From the NCBI GenBank assembly GCA_964414585.1, contig CAYPXR010000047.1, positions 36,744-100,743 on the forward strand: a DNA stretch of 64,000 bases. The letters are read 5' to 3'. A program made the position numbers and the translations under genes. The DNA is from DATEMU01 sp964414585. Lineage in GTDB: Bacteria > Planctomycetota > Phycisphaerae > UBA1845 > UTPLA1. Below, piece after piece: positions 35,368 to 43,901 of the stretch; position 1 is the stretch's first letter, and each line of letters begins with the position of its first letter. The notes beneath the pieces were generated by a model. It saw only the letters and a list, made by a program, of their open reading frames with translations, had not been told where the DNA came from and did not search any database.

Positions 35368-36546
35368 TTATTCGATGATTAAACGCGGCTTGGAACCGTC
35401 GAAGTCGATGCGGATCGCGGCCTGGCCCTTCAAGAGTCGATCCAGCAGCGTGCCGACGAATTCCCCGCGCCAGCCGGTTCGCAGGGCGATCCGCTTATGA
35501 CCATCGTTGGATTCGAGGTGGGAATGGACGCAGGCCCGCAATTCGTCCTTATTGGCCAGGAGCGAATAGGCGACGCCGCTGCGTTGGCAGTAGTCGCGCA
35601 GGACCGCTCCGACGAGGGTGACGATGGCGTCCTCATCACGGTTGTAATCTTCGTCCGGCGCTTCGGGCCATTGATCGGGCGGCGCGGCTTTGGCCCTGGT
35701 GATCGCGGCGGCGAGGCGGTCGAGGTCGGCCCTGGAGAGGTTCATCCCGCGGAGTGTTCGCATTCGTGCGGGATCGGTCCAACCGCGGCGGGCGAGTTCG
35801 ACGAGGAGATGATCGCGCAGGATGGTTCTTGCCGGTCGGTTATGTCTTGCGGCCAAACTTTCGCGTTCTTCGAGGAGGGCATCGGCGATGGCGAGTTCGT
35901 GTCGTCTGAGCGACGAGAGGCCTTTGAGTCGTTTGAGTTGTCGCGGGCCGGCGGCTTCGAAGATCGCGGGGTCGCACATGGCGGCGCACTCCTCGACGAC
36001 CCACGGCCATCGACCCTTCGACTCCAACCGCTTGCGAAGGTGGTGGTACATTCCCGGCAGGTGGATCACGTCTTCAACGGCGTATGAAAGTTGCTCGTCG
36101 TTGAGGGGCCGGCGCCGCCAGTCGGTGAGGGTTTGCGACTTATGGAGTTTGACGCCGATGGTTTCGCGGACCAATCGCGAGAGGCTGGTGGGGTACCCCA
36201 GGCCCATGAAGCCGGCGGCGATTTGCAGATCGATGACGGCGGCGGGCGGACGGCCCAGGGTCTTCCAGCAGAGGGCGAGGTCCTCGCTGCCAGCATGGAC
36301 GAGCGTTTCGAAGGCGGGATCGGCGACCATTTCCCAGAAGGGTTGGACATCAAGACCGGCGAGGGGATCGACGATCGCCTGAAAGGAATCCGTGGCGACC
36401 TGGATGAGGCAGACCTGCGGCTGGTAGCTGTCTTCGCCGACAAATTCGGTGTCGAAGGCGAAGCACTCCGCCAGTTTAAGCCGATCGCAAAGCTCCGACA
36501 GTCCGGTTTGTGACGTAATGACTTGATGGTTGGTGTCGCCGGACAT
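35368..36546 (-). CDS. rnd: Ribonuclease D
   Basis: A DEDDy 3'-5' exonuclease: FAFDTEFVGEDSY (exo I, Asp and Glu), LVHAGSEDLALC (exo II, Asp) and LSYAVEDVIHL (exo III, Tyr-x3-Asp). An HRDC domain follows (about 200-290). The C-terminal 90 residues (after PDEDYNRDED) form an extra conserved helical region also seen in cyanobacterial and planctomycete RNase D. It trims 3' ends of tRNA and other small RNAs. ATG 36546 (MSGDTNHQV) gives 392 aa; a longer N-terminus would be an unconserved basic segment. Confidence 0.95.
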   Translation of the reverse strand: MSGDTNHQVITSQTGLSELCDRLKLAECFAFDTEFVGEDSYQPQVCLIQVATDSFQAIVDPLAGLDVQPFWEMVADPAFETLVHAGSEDLALCWKTLGRPPAAVIDLQIAAGFMGLGYPTSLSRLVRETIGVKLHKSQTLTDWRRRPLNDEQLSYAVEDVIHLPGMYHHLRKRLESKGRWPWVVEECAAMCDPAIFEAAGPRQLKRLKGLSSLRRHELAIADALLEERESLAARHNRPARTILRDHLLVELARRGWTDPARMRTLRGMNLSRADLDRLAAAITRAKAAPPDQWPEAPDEDYNRDEDAIVTLVGAVLRDYCQRSGVAYSLLANKDELRACVHSHLESNDGHKRIALRTGWRGEFVGTLLDRLLKGQAAIRIDFDGSKPRLIIE

Positions 36547-36668
36547 GCGAAGACGATGATCCCACGCCGATGAAAGGACGCGCGACCGCCGATCACGCAT
36601 TCGGCCCGATCATTGGAACTGGACAAAGAGTTTACGAGAAAAAGGGAGCGTGGAGAAGGGCGAATTGA

Positions 36669-37403
36669 TCAGCGGCGGCGACGGGGCCGTCGGCAGAACA
36701 CTCCAGCGGCGAGGAGGAGCGAAAGCACGGCCGGTTCGGGCACATAGAGGTACTCGACTTCGATGTCGAGCCCGACCTGCATGTTGACTTGGGCGTTGGA
36801 TGAGCCGGCGTTGCTGTAGATGTTGTAGGTGCCCATGCCGTTGACACTGAAGCCGCCGGGAAGGTTACCCATCCCGGTGAAATTCGCGAAGCCGGCGTCC
36901 ATGTTGCTGAAGGCCACGTTGGCCAGGGTGGCGGTGCGAGGATTCGTCGGCGTGTAAGAAAAGGTCGCGGTATCCGGGCCGACAAAAGAGAACAGCGGAC
37001 CGTGATCCCAGGGGGCGACCATGGTCGACGTTGGCGGGATGGATTCGCTATGCGAAGTGAAGCCCAGTACCGGGGTAAAGAAGGCCGGGGGCTGGACGGA
37101 CACGGTCTCCGTTGCGCTGACGGTGATAAACGGACTGGAACTCGTGCTGTTTTCGACTTTGATGAGGGCGTCGTAGCTGGCGGAGATTCGCACGACGGCG
37201 TAGCAAAGCATTCCCAACGTCGGATTGAATTGCGGAATCTGGACGAACTGGGGCGAACCGAAGTCGACGAATTTGGGGGCGACGGAACCGGTTTCGATAT
37301 GAGACAGAGTTGGGAAACATCCGGCGCGCGCTTGATCCGGCGACAGCACGGCGGCTATCGAAAGAAGCGCGATCCAAAGGAAATGTGCCGAGTGCCTTCT
37401 CAC
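36669..37403 (-). CDS. PEP-CTERM sorting-domain protein
   Basis: This secreted protein of about 244 aa starts at GTG 37403, preceded by GGAGAA, and begins with a hydrophobic signal peptide ending near QARA (about residue 30). The body is Ser/Thr- and Gly-rich beta sequence without a recognised enzyme motif. The C-terminus is a PEP-CTERM sorting signal: VPEPAVLSLLLAAGVF followed by CRRPRRRR, which predicts processing by an exosortase and delivery to the cell surface or matrix. No exosortase is in the window. A longer TTG start at 37457 is possible but adds low-complexity sequence. Confidence 0.85.
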   Translation of the reverse strand: MRRHSAHFLWIALLSIAAVLSPDQARAGCFPTLSHIETGSVAPKFVDFGSPQFVQIPQFNPTLGMLCYAVVRISASYDALIKVENSTSSSPFITVSATETVSVQPPAFFTPVLGFTSHSESIPPTSTMVAPWDHGPLFSFVGPDTATFSYTPTNPRTATLANVAFSNMDAGFANFTGMGNLPGGFSVNGMGTYNIYSNAGSSNAQVNMQVGLDIEVEYLYVPEPAVLSLLLAAGVFCRRPRRRR

Positions 37404-37799
37404 CGCTTCTCCGTGCGCGGGTGCCGGTGCACCTCGCGCGCAAACTTCCCAGCGCAACCCGTGCGCAATCCCTGCGCAGGGCGGGCGCTGTCCTTGGCGA
37501 GTTATTCTACGGTCCGAAATAGGGGTCAGTCAATGGGAAGAGACAAATAGATCAGAAAAAGGTGTGCTGTAGAACATTGATCCAAAAGGAGTTACGGCTG
37601 TGTCGCCGCACACGGGACATGGCGGCCAAGGACTATGACGATATTGTGCGTCTATTAATTTGGTAACGATTTTCTCGAAAAAAAACGATGTCTTGGCGGC
37701 TTTTCGCAGGCGGCGAATCCTTGTGAAATGGGTTTTGGCGGGGGTTTCCTCTCGCACGGGGAGAGGTCAATGTGATGTCCTCGGATAGAATCGACTGGA
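37404..37799. other. Intergenic region between divergent genes
   Basis: About 400 bases between the PEP-CTERM gene (transcribed leftwards) and the YgfK-like gene (transcribed rightwards). It is less GC-rich than its surroundings, with A- and T-rich tracts near 37660-37690. It should hold both promoters, but no convincing paired minus-35/minus-10 could be chosen. A 75-codon frame on the minus strand (37530-37757) has a CPVCGD motif but no ribosome site or recognised relative and is not called. Confidence 0.5.
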
Positions 37800-39809
37800 A
37801 TGGCCGAACTGGTACCCGCACCCTTTTCCGACCTTATCCAACGAATCCGGCTGGAATATGCACGGCACGGGGAGATTTTTCACCTTCCGCAGCGGAAATG
37901 GTGGATTCCTGACCCGGAGGGGCCGGACCTGTCCGTACGATTTCACGGGCTTCCAGCGGGAACGCCGGTCGGGCCGGCCGCCGGGCCGCAGACGCAGATG
38001 GCGCAAAACCTCGTGCTGTCGTGGCTCGCGGGTTCGCGTATTCTTGAACTGAAAACGGTGCAGATCAACGACCGGCTGAAGATTGCCCGGCCGTGCATCG
38101 ATGCGACGACGATCGGCTACAACATCGAATGGTCGCAGGAGCTGAGGATTGCGGAGGCGCTGCGCGAGTACGTCGCCGGAGCGATGCTAATTCACATGCT
38201 CATCGAGGGCGGGATCATCCCCGACTCGCCGATCACGTCGCACGCGACCGAAACGATCTGGGATATGAGCGTGGGGTATGACCTCGCGGGAATTTCGTCC
38301 GCGCCGGTGCGGGCGTTCATCGAGCAGATGAAGGAAGCGAGGAAAGAGGTCGAGCGATTGCGGGCCGAGATTCCGCGGGAGCTTGGCCGTCTTCGCAATT
38401 TGGATTACCCGACTTGCCTGTCGCGGAGCATCACACTGTCGACGTTTCATGGATGCCCGGCGGACGAGATCGAGAAGATTTGCACGTTTCTGATCACCGA
38501 GATGGATTGCGACGTCGTGGTGAAGATGAATCCGCCGATGCTGGGCAAAGAGCGGCTGGAGCATCTGCTGCATGACGTGATGGGGTACACCGAGCTACGC
38601 GTCAATCAGGCGGCGTATGCGAGCGGGTTGCAATTCCAGGAGGGCGTGGACCTGTGCAAGCGTCTCATGTCCCTGGCCGCCTCGCGAAAACGCGGGTTCG
38701 GCGCGAAATTTTCCAATACGCTGGAAGTCGAGAACCATCGCACGTTTTTCACGCCGGAGAACAAGATTCAGTATCTCTCCGGACAGCCGCTGCACGTGAT
38801 TACGCTGACGCTGGCGGATGAGTTCCGAAAGGCCGTCGGGCCGGATTTGCCGTTTACGTTTAGCGCCGGTGTCGACCGGCAGAACTTCAGCAACATGATC
38901 GCGTGCGGGTTCTGTCCGGTGACGACGTGTACGGATTTGTTGCGGCCGGGGGGATATGGCCGATTACCTGCATATTTGACGACGCTGTCCGGTGAAATGA
39001 AGAAGATCGGGGCGCGAACGATCGATGATTATGTTGACCGGGTGCGACCTGGAAGCCAAAGGGACGAATTCGCCGAATCTCCTCGGACAAATGTTAATGC
39101 GGCCAAGAATCTGGTCTTGATCGCGGAAGAGACGCGGCTGGATTCGCGTTACTTTGCAGACGCCAATCGCAAGGAGCCCAAGCGGATCGAGTCGCACCTC
39201 GATACGTTTGATTGCATTACCTGCGACAAGTGTCTGCCGGTCTGTCCCAATGCGGCAAACTTCGTTTATGTGTGTGAGCCGCAGCGGATTGCGTTTACCG
39301 ATCTCGTTGTATCGAACGGGCAATTAAAGTCTGGAGAGAAGCGAGAAATCATCGTCGAGAAGGACGCCCAGATCGCTAACTTCGCGGATTTCTGCAACGA
39401 CTGCGGGAACTGCGATACGTTTTGCCCGGAGTACGACGGGCCGTTCATCAAAAAGCCGAACTTCTTCGGGAGCCATGCGGCGTGGTCGGCGTTTGCGAAG
39501 CGCGACGGCTTCTTTGTCGACGCGTCCGGTCCCGTGCCCGTGATACATGGGCGAATCAAAGGACGGACGTATCTCCTGGCGCGCGAAATTGGCTGGGGCG
39601 GTTACCGATTCGAGGACGGTGAAGTCTGCGTGTTCCTGCGGGAATCCGATCATGCCGTCGAACGCTGGTTTGCCTTTGGCCCGCACGATGCGACGGGGCA
39701 CGTAGTGGACCTGACTGCCTATCACACGATGCGGACCCTGCTGTCATCACTTCTGCGAACAGACCGAATTCATCAAGTGAATGCCGGTCTTGCCGCCGCC
39801 GAGAGATGA
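37800..39809 (+). CDS. YgfK-like iron-sulfur oxidoreductase without the flavin/NAD(P)H module
   Basis: The first ~420 residues closely follow the N-terminal barrel (dihydroorotate-dehydrogenase-like) of E. coli YgfK: PVGPAAGPQTQMAQN, RILELKTVQINDRL, LSTFHGCPADEIEKI, ATP-independent GFGAKFSNTLEV and TDLLRPGGYGRL. Two [4Fe-4S] motifs follow, CITCDKCLPVCP near 471 and CNDCGNCDTFCP near 532. E. coli YgfK is about 1,030 aa and carries a glutamate-synthase-type FAD/NAD(P)H domain between barrel and clusters; here that domain is absent and the protein is 669 aa. Electrons must come from another partner, such as a ferredoxin. YgfK is linked to selenate reduction or purine catabolism; the reaction here is unknown. 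Confidence 0.78.
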   Translation: MAELVPAPFSDLIQRIRLEYARHGEIFHLPQRKWWIPDPEGPDLSVRFHGLPAGTPVGPAAGPQTQMAQNLVLSWLAGSRILELKTVQINDRLKIARPCIDATTIGYNIEWSQELRIAEALREYVAGAMLIHMLIEGGIIPDSPITSHATETIWDMSVGYDLAGISSAPVRAFIEQMKEARKEVERLRAEIPRELGRLRNLDYPTCLSRSITLSTFHGCPADEIEKICTFLITEMDCDVVVKMNPPMLGKERLEHLLHDVMGYTELRVNQAAYASGLQFQEGVDLCKRLMSLAASRKRGFGAKFSNTLEVENHRTFFTPENKIQYLSGQPLHVITLTLADEFRKAVGPDLPFTFSAGVDRQNFSNMIACGFCPVTTCTDLLRPGGYGRLPAYLTTLSGEMKKIGARTIDDYVDRVRPGSQRDEFAESPRTNVNAAKNLVLIAEETRLDSRYFADANRKEPKRIESHLDTFDCITCDKCLPVCPNAANFVYVCEPQRIAFTDLVVSNGQLKSGEKREIIVEKDAQIANFADFCNDCGNCDTFCPEYDGPFIKKPNFFGSHAAWSAFAKRDGFFVDASGPVPVIHGRIKGRTYLLAREIGWGGYRFEDGEVCVFLRESDHAVERWFAFGPHDATGHVVDLTAYHTMRTLLSSLLRTDRIHQVNAGLAAAER

Positions 39810-39829
39810 ATCCCCAAACAAACAATGGA

Positions 39830-40567
39830 CTATTTCGTTGGTGCGTTTTCAAAGGCAAACGCCGACGGACAGTGCGGGGCGAGCTTGCAACGGTCACAGG
39901 CGGGTTTTCGGGCGGAGCAGACCTGGCGGCCGTGGTCGATGAGGGCGTGGCCGACAAAGGTCCAGTCATCGCGGGGGATAATCTCCATCAGGTCCTGCTC
40001 GATCTTTACGGCGTCTTTGTCGTCGCGCGATCGCCACGTCAACTTGAGCCGGTGTGCGAGGCGGCCGATGTGCGTGTCGACGACGACGCCCTCGTTTTTT
40101 TTGAACCATGTGCCGAGGATGACGTTGGCGGTCTTGCGGGCGACGCCGGGGATTTCGAGCAGCTCTTCCATTGTTCCAGGGACCTTGCCGCCAAATTTCT
40201 CGTCGATGACTCGACCTGCGCCGATCAGGCTCTTGGTCTTGTTGCGATAGAAGCCGGTCGATTTGATGATCTCTTCCAGCTCCTCGGGTCTGGCCTTGGC
40301 GAAATCTCGGGCGGTCTTGTATTTTCGAAAGACGATTGGCGTGACCATATTGACGCGGACGTCCGTGCACTGGGCCGAGAGGACCGTGGCGACGAGAAGC
40401 TCCAGCGCGGATTTTCGATCGAGTGCGCATTCGGCGTCAGGATAAAGCTGGTGCAGGATTTTCAGGATTGCCCTGGCACGTTTGGCGCGGGCGTCGGGAG
40501 ATTCATTGCACCGGCGTTGGGTTGAGGCCTTCGACGAGGCTTTTTTCTTTGCTGCCTTTTTTACCAT
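39830..40567 (-). CDS. nth: Endonuclease III
   Basis: The 245-aa protein has the helix-hairpin-helix LLEIPGVARKTANVIL with catalytic Lys, the catalytic Asp in VVVDTHIGRLAHRL, and a C-terminal [4Fe-4S] loop with exact spacing C-x6-C-x2-C-x5-C (CSARKPACDRCKLAPHC). It is a bifunctional DNA glycosylase/AP lyase for oxidised pyrimidines in base excision repair. ATG 40567 (MVKKAAKKKASSK) begins with a Lys-rich N-terminal extension of about 25 residues that is absent from E. coli Nth and is common in high-GC relatives. The longer frame upstream is unconserved and rejected. Confidence 0.96.
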   Translation of the reverse strand: MVKKAAKKKASSKASTQRRCNESPDARAKRARAILKILHQLYPDAECALDRKSALELLVATVLSAQCTDVRVNMVTPIVFRKYKTARDFAKARPEELEEIIKSTGFYRNKTKSLIGAGRVIDEKFGGKVPGTMEELLEIPGVARKTANVILGTWFKKNEGVVVDTHIGRLAHRLKLTWRSRDDKDAVKIEQDLMEIIPRDDWTFVGHALIDHGRQVCSARKPACDRCKLAPHCPSAFAFENAPTK

Positions 40568-40664
40568 CCGTATGCTCCAGCCTCCTTCGCCGCTTCCGCG
40601 GCGAGGCCAAGGTGTTACTTCGTCATCCACGGGTTGCAGTCGCCGCGGCGACCTTCGCCCGTGG

Positions 40665-41171
40665 CTACGATCCAACGCCCCTTCTGGGCAGGAGTCGATT
40701 GGGCCATCCCATTTCAATCGTGATGAACAAAAGAACAAAAAGCATTGTCTGCGAGACGCGCACGGCGGTGTTGTGGAAGTCTTGAAACGCGGCGCGAATG
40801 GCTTTTTCCGCATCGGGCCGGGCGAGGAGCGGTTGCATATCGATGATCTTTGGCGTGAGGACAGCAACGTTGTAGGTCAACAGCCCGCCGGCGATTACGA
40901 TCAGGCCGAACCGCAACCAACTGCGCGGGCTACGGTTTTGGGTCGCCAACGAAACGACTTGCCATGACAGCAACGTCGCCGCGCAGCAGATTTGGACGAC
41001 ATCAAACCGGCCGAAATTTTTCGCCATGACCTGCCCGGCGATGGCGTCGGGTTTTTCCACATCGGTCGTTCGCATTACGCCGAAGGTGGTTTGCGCGACA
41101 ATGGCGACGACGATGATTCCGCCGAGCCAGACGCCGCCGGCGGTGTGGGCGAGGGCACGAAACAGATTCAT
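40665..41171 (-). CDS. DUF4149-like small membrane protein
   Basis: This 168-residue protein has four predicted transmembrane helices (MNLFRALAHTAGGVWLGGII start; GLIVIAGGLLTYNVAVL; MLFVLLFITIEMGW) with conserved Trp, His and Asn positions seen in DUF4149/CopD-like membrane proteins. Function is unknown. ATG 41171 overlaps the stop of the MoaD-MoaE gene upstream by four bases (ATGA), the strongest cue for the start. Two further in-frame ATGs at 41177 and 41192 are less likely. Co-translation with the molybdopterin gene hints at no specific link. Confidence 0.6.
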   Translation of the reverse strand: MNLFRALAHTAGGVWLGGIIVVAIVAQTTFGVMRTTDVEKPDAIAGQVMAKNFGRFDVVQICCAATLLSWQVVSLATQNRSPRSWLRFGLIVIAGGLLTYNVAVLTPKIIDMQPLLARPDAEKAIRAAFQDFHNTAVRVSQTMLFVLLFITIEMGWPNRLLPRRGVGS

Positions 41172-41842
41172 GAACATGTCGGGTCCACCCATTCGGTCCG
41201 GCCATCGGCCCAGATGTTTTTCTTCCAGATCGGAACGTCGGCTTTCACCTCATCGACGATCCAGCGGCAGGCCTCGAAGGCGTCGGTTCGATGCGCGGCG
41301 GCGACGGCGACGAGGATGGAGGTCTCGCCCAACTCCAGCAGTCCGAGGCGGTGGGCGACGACGGCATCGAGAATCGCGAAGGCCTTTAACGCCCTTTGCC
41401 GGATCGATTCCATCTGTTCGATGGCCATCGCGGTGTAAGAGGCGTAGTCCAGGGCGACGAGCCGCCGGTTCTCCTCGGCGTCGGCGCGGACCGTGCCAAA
41501 AAAAGTGGCCAGTGCTCCGGCATCTTTCCTTCGCAGCAGAGCGATTAATGCGCTTTCTTCGATCACGTCGTGCGACAAGAAGACGCGAGGGTCCGGCGCG
41601 CCACCAGAGACGGGCGGGATGACGGCGATTTCATCGCCATCGTTCACTGCATGATTAAGTGCGACATAGCCGCGATTGACGGCCAGTCGCAGGCCGAGGG
41701 AGGATCCCAGCTTTGGAAAGGCGTCCGCGAGCCGGCCGGCGATCTGCCCGGCGGTTTCGCCCGGCGCGATATCGAGTGTCATGGACTCCCTGCCGGCCAA
41801 GTCTTTCGCGGGACCGAAAAATTGAATGGTGACGTTTGGCAT
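41168..41842 (-). CDS. MoaD-MoaE fusion (molybdopterin synthase, both subunits in one chain)
   Basis: Residues 1-81 form a MoaD/ThiS ubiquitin-like domain ending in VIPPVSGG, where the GG pair (80-81) is the terminus normally thiocarboxylated. Residues of about 87-224 form MoaE (FFGTVRADAEENR, LDYASYTAMAIEQM, HRLGLLELGETS, HRTDAFEACRW and the late VPIWKKN). Together they make the dithiolene of molybdopterin. A fused polypeptide must be cut after GG to free the MoaD terminus, as reported for M. tuberculosis MoaX. Here GG is followed by a short Pro/Asp linker (APDPRVFLS). No other moa genes are in the window. It overlaps the next gene by four bases. Confidence 0.92.
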   Translation of the reverse strand: MPNVTIQFFGPAKDLAGRESMTLDIAPGETAGQIAGRLADAFPKLGSSLGLRLAVNRGYVALNHAVNDGDEIAVIPPVSGGAPDPRVFLSHDVIEESALIALLRRKDAGALATFFGTVRADAEENRRLVALDYASYTAMAIEQMESIRQRALKAFAILDAVVAHRLGLLELGETSILVAVAAAHRTDAFEACRWIVDEVKADVPIWKKNIWADGRTEWVDPTCS

Positions 41843-41858
41843 TCGTAGACCGCGTTTA

Positions 41859-42905
41859 CTAGTCGACTTCCGTTATGAGGTTGAACAGCTCGCCGTTGTT
41901 TTGGAGCCATTGAATTTTTCGAATGAGCGTTTGCAAAAAAAGAAAACCGTCCAGCCCGGCAAATGTACCCGATTTCAAGATTCGGGGGACGGTTTGGGCA
42001 ATCAGGGCTTCCTGCATGAGAAACGGGACGGCGGCGAGTTCGGCCTTCGACAGGACGTTCATTTCATCGTAGCCGCGCAGAAATCGTTTTGCACGAGCCG
42101 TGTCGGTTCGATCCTCCCAGGCGCTGACGTCTCGCCCGCCGGTGACCATGGAGAATTGCAAACATCCATTGCCGACGTCGACGACGCGCGCGGCGATCCG
42201 AGCGGCGTCGTAGTCGATCACGGCGGCGACGTGTCCGCGGTCGAAGATCATGTTTCCGGGGTGCCAATCGGAATGGACGATCTGAGTCTGCCATTGGGGC
42301 AGGCCCAGCTCGTTGACGGCGCGCGAGGCCGATTTGTAAGCGTCGCGAGTCTGGGTCACGACATGGCTGATTTCGCGGTCGCGCCCGGCCGCCGACGGCA
42401 GCTGGGCCAGAATCGGGGGCATTCGGGCAAAGGCGTCGTGTACGCCTTTGGCATCGTGGTAGTGCCCCGGCGGAGGATCCCATTTGGGGTGGTAATCCTG
42501 GATCAGTTTGTGATAGAGCCCGAGCGTTTTGCCTGCTTCGTAGGTGGCGACGAGCCCGCCGTCGTAGGGGACTCCTTCGATGAACTCGAAGATTTCGTAG
42601 ATGGCGTCCTCGATCTTGAGCATCGAGTTATTGCTCTCTTTCGTGCCAATGAGGTGGGGCAGGGGAAAGTGCTTGTCGGCGAGAAAGTTCTGCAGGGCGT
42701 GGGCGAAGGCGACTTTGTAGGGGTCTTCTTTGCCTCGCGGGCGACGTTTTAAGAGGTACCGGCCTTTGGTGGTTGTGACCATGACCTTCGCGGCGGCGTG
42801 GGAGCCCTTGGGGAATTCCACGATGTCGGTCACGAATCCGATGTCGTAGTGGCTGAGGACGATGGCCAATTCGGCGGAGGAGAATTGTTCGCGAGGCGCC
42901 GTCAT
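41859..42905 (-). CDS. Phosphotransferase of the APH/ChoK-like kinase fold
   Basis: A 348-aa protein with the N-lobe YLLKRRPRGKEDPYKVAFAHAL and the catalytic loop HSDWHPGNMIFDRG followed by the metal-binding AAVIDYDAARIA, the standard HxDxxxxN and D motifs of aminoglycoside-phosphotransferase-like kinases. FIEGVPYDGG supplies a conserved early block. Such enzymes phosphorylate small hydroxyl compounds (homoserine, choline, sugars or antibiotics); there is no cue to which. ATG 42905 (MTAPREQFSS) is used. The divergent MTA phosphorylase gene begins 102 bases away, so both share this promoter region. Confidence 0.85.
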   Translation of the reverse strand: MTAPREQFSSAELAIVLSHYDIGFVTDIVEFPKGSHAAAKVMVTTTKGRYLLKRRPRGKEDPYKVAFAHALQNFLADKHFPLPHLIGTKESNNSMLKIEDAIYEIFEFIEGVPYDGGLVATYEAGKTLGLYHKLIQDYHPKWDPPPGHYHDAKGVHDAFARMPPILAQLPSAAGRDREISHVVTQTRDAYKSASRAVNELGLPQWQTQIVHSDWHPGNMIFDRGHVAAVIDYDAARIAARVVDVGNGCLQFSMVTGGRDVSAWEDRTDTARAKRFLRGYDEMNVLSKAELAAVPFLMQEALIAQTVPRILKSGTFAGLDGFLFLQTLIRKIQWLQNNGELFNLITEVD

Positions 42906-43007
42906 AGGGATAGTGTAAGGGCCGACGACGGAAAGTGAACGTGGCCCTGGATGATTGACGATACGCCGTCGAGGAGCGATAGTGCATTCGGAATTGGAGC
43001 GGCTTTC

Positions 43008-43901
43008 GTGGCGGAACAAATCATCGGTCTTATCGGCGGCTCTGGACTTGGCCAGGCCCTTCTGCGCGAAGTGAAAGGGCAGGAACGCCGGGTCAACACG
43101 CCGTTTGGCGAACCCAGTTCCGCGATCATCCTCGCGGAATGGGAGGGCGCGAAGGTCGCGTTTCTGCCCCGACATGGACCAGGCCATACGCTGCCGCCCA
43201 CGGCCGTGCCCTATCGAGCCAATCTTTACGCCCTGAAGTCCGTCGGCGTGACGCACATCGTCGCGAGCGGCGCGACCGGAAGCTTACGAGAGGAAATCCG
43301 GCCGCGCGATCTCGTGGTCGTGGATCAGGTCATCGATCGCACGACGCGCCGGGCAGGATCGTTTTTCGATGAGCCGGGGATTGCAGCGCATGTGGAATTC
43401 TCGGAGCCGTTTTGCCCGGCGCTGCGCCGGGCGATGGTGACGGCGGGCGCAACGCTGGAAATGACCGTCCACGACGGCGGGACGTATGTGTGCATGGAGG
43501 GTCCGGCGTTTTCGACGGTGGCCGAGAGCCGCATGCATCGCTCGTGGGGCGGTGATCTGATCGGGATGACCTGCATGCCCGAGGCGAAGCTGGCGCGCGA
43601 GGCGGAGATGTGCTACGCGCTGATTGCGCTGCCGACGGATTACGATTGCTGGCGGCCACACGATCCGAACGTCGATAAGCGCGAGCTTCTGGCCGAGATC
43701 ATTCACAACATGGAGGCCGCGACGGCGAACTCCATCCAATTGATTCGTTCGCTCGTGCGTTCGCTCGCCGCGCTTCCTCCGCAGCCCTGTGCCTGTCAGT
43801 CGGCGCTGGAGTCGGCGATCTGGACGAACAAGAAAGCGGCTTCGCCGGCCGCGGTGGCGAAGCTCGGGCCGATTGTCGCGCGTTATTTCGCTGCTTCATG
43901 A
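43008..43901 (+). CDS. mtnP: S-methyl-5'-thioadenosine phosphorylase
   Basis: A nucleoside phosphorylase of the MTAP subfamily, 297 aa: phosphate-binding IGLIGGSGLG, FLPRHGPGHTLPPTAVPYRAN, GATGSLREEI, YVCMEGPAFSTVAESRM and IGMTCMPEAKLAREAEMCYA with the substrate-side ALPTDYDCWRPHD. The TDYDCW block separates MTAP from guanosine-type phosphorylases. It splits MTA from polyamine synthesis into adenine and methylthioribose-1-phosphate. GTG 43008 is chosen because GGAG lies eight bases upstream and conserved sequence starts right after it; an in-frame ATG at 42951 is possible. Its stop overlaps the next start (ATGA). Confidence 0.93.
   Translation: MAEQIIGLIGGSGLGQALLREVKGQERRVNTPFGEPSSAIILAEWEGAKVAFLPRHGPGHTLPPTAVPYRANLYALKSVGVTHIVASGATGSLREEIRPRDLVVVDQVIDRTTRRAGSFFDEPGIAAHVEFSEPFCPALRRAMVTAGATLEMTVHDGGTYVCMEGPAFSTVAESRMHRSWGGDLIGMTCMPEAKLAREAEMCYALIALPTDYDCWRPHDPNVDKRELLAEIIHNMEAATANSIQLIRSLVRSLAALPPQPCACQSALESAIWTNKKAASPAAVAKLGPIVARYFAAS

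Noticed and set aside
37530..37757. 75-codon minus-strand frame with a CPVCGD motif
   Set aside because: A single CxxC pair, no ribosome site, no recognised family and AT-rich intergenic context; not enough to call a gene.
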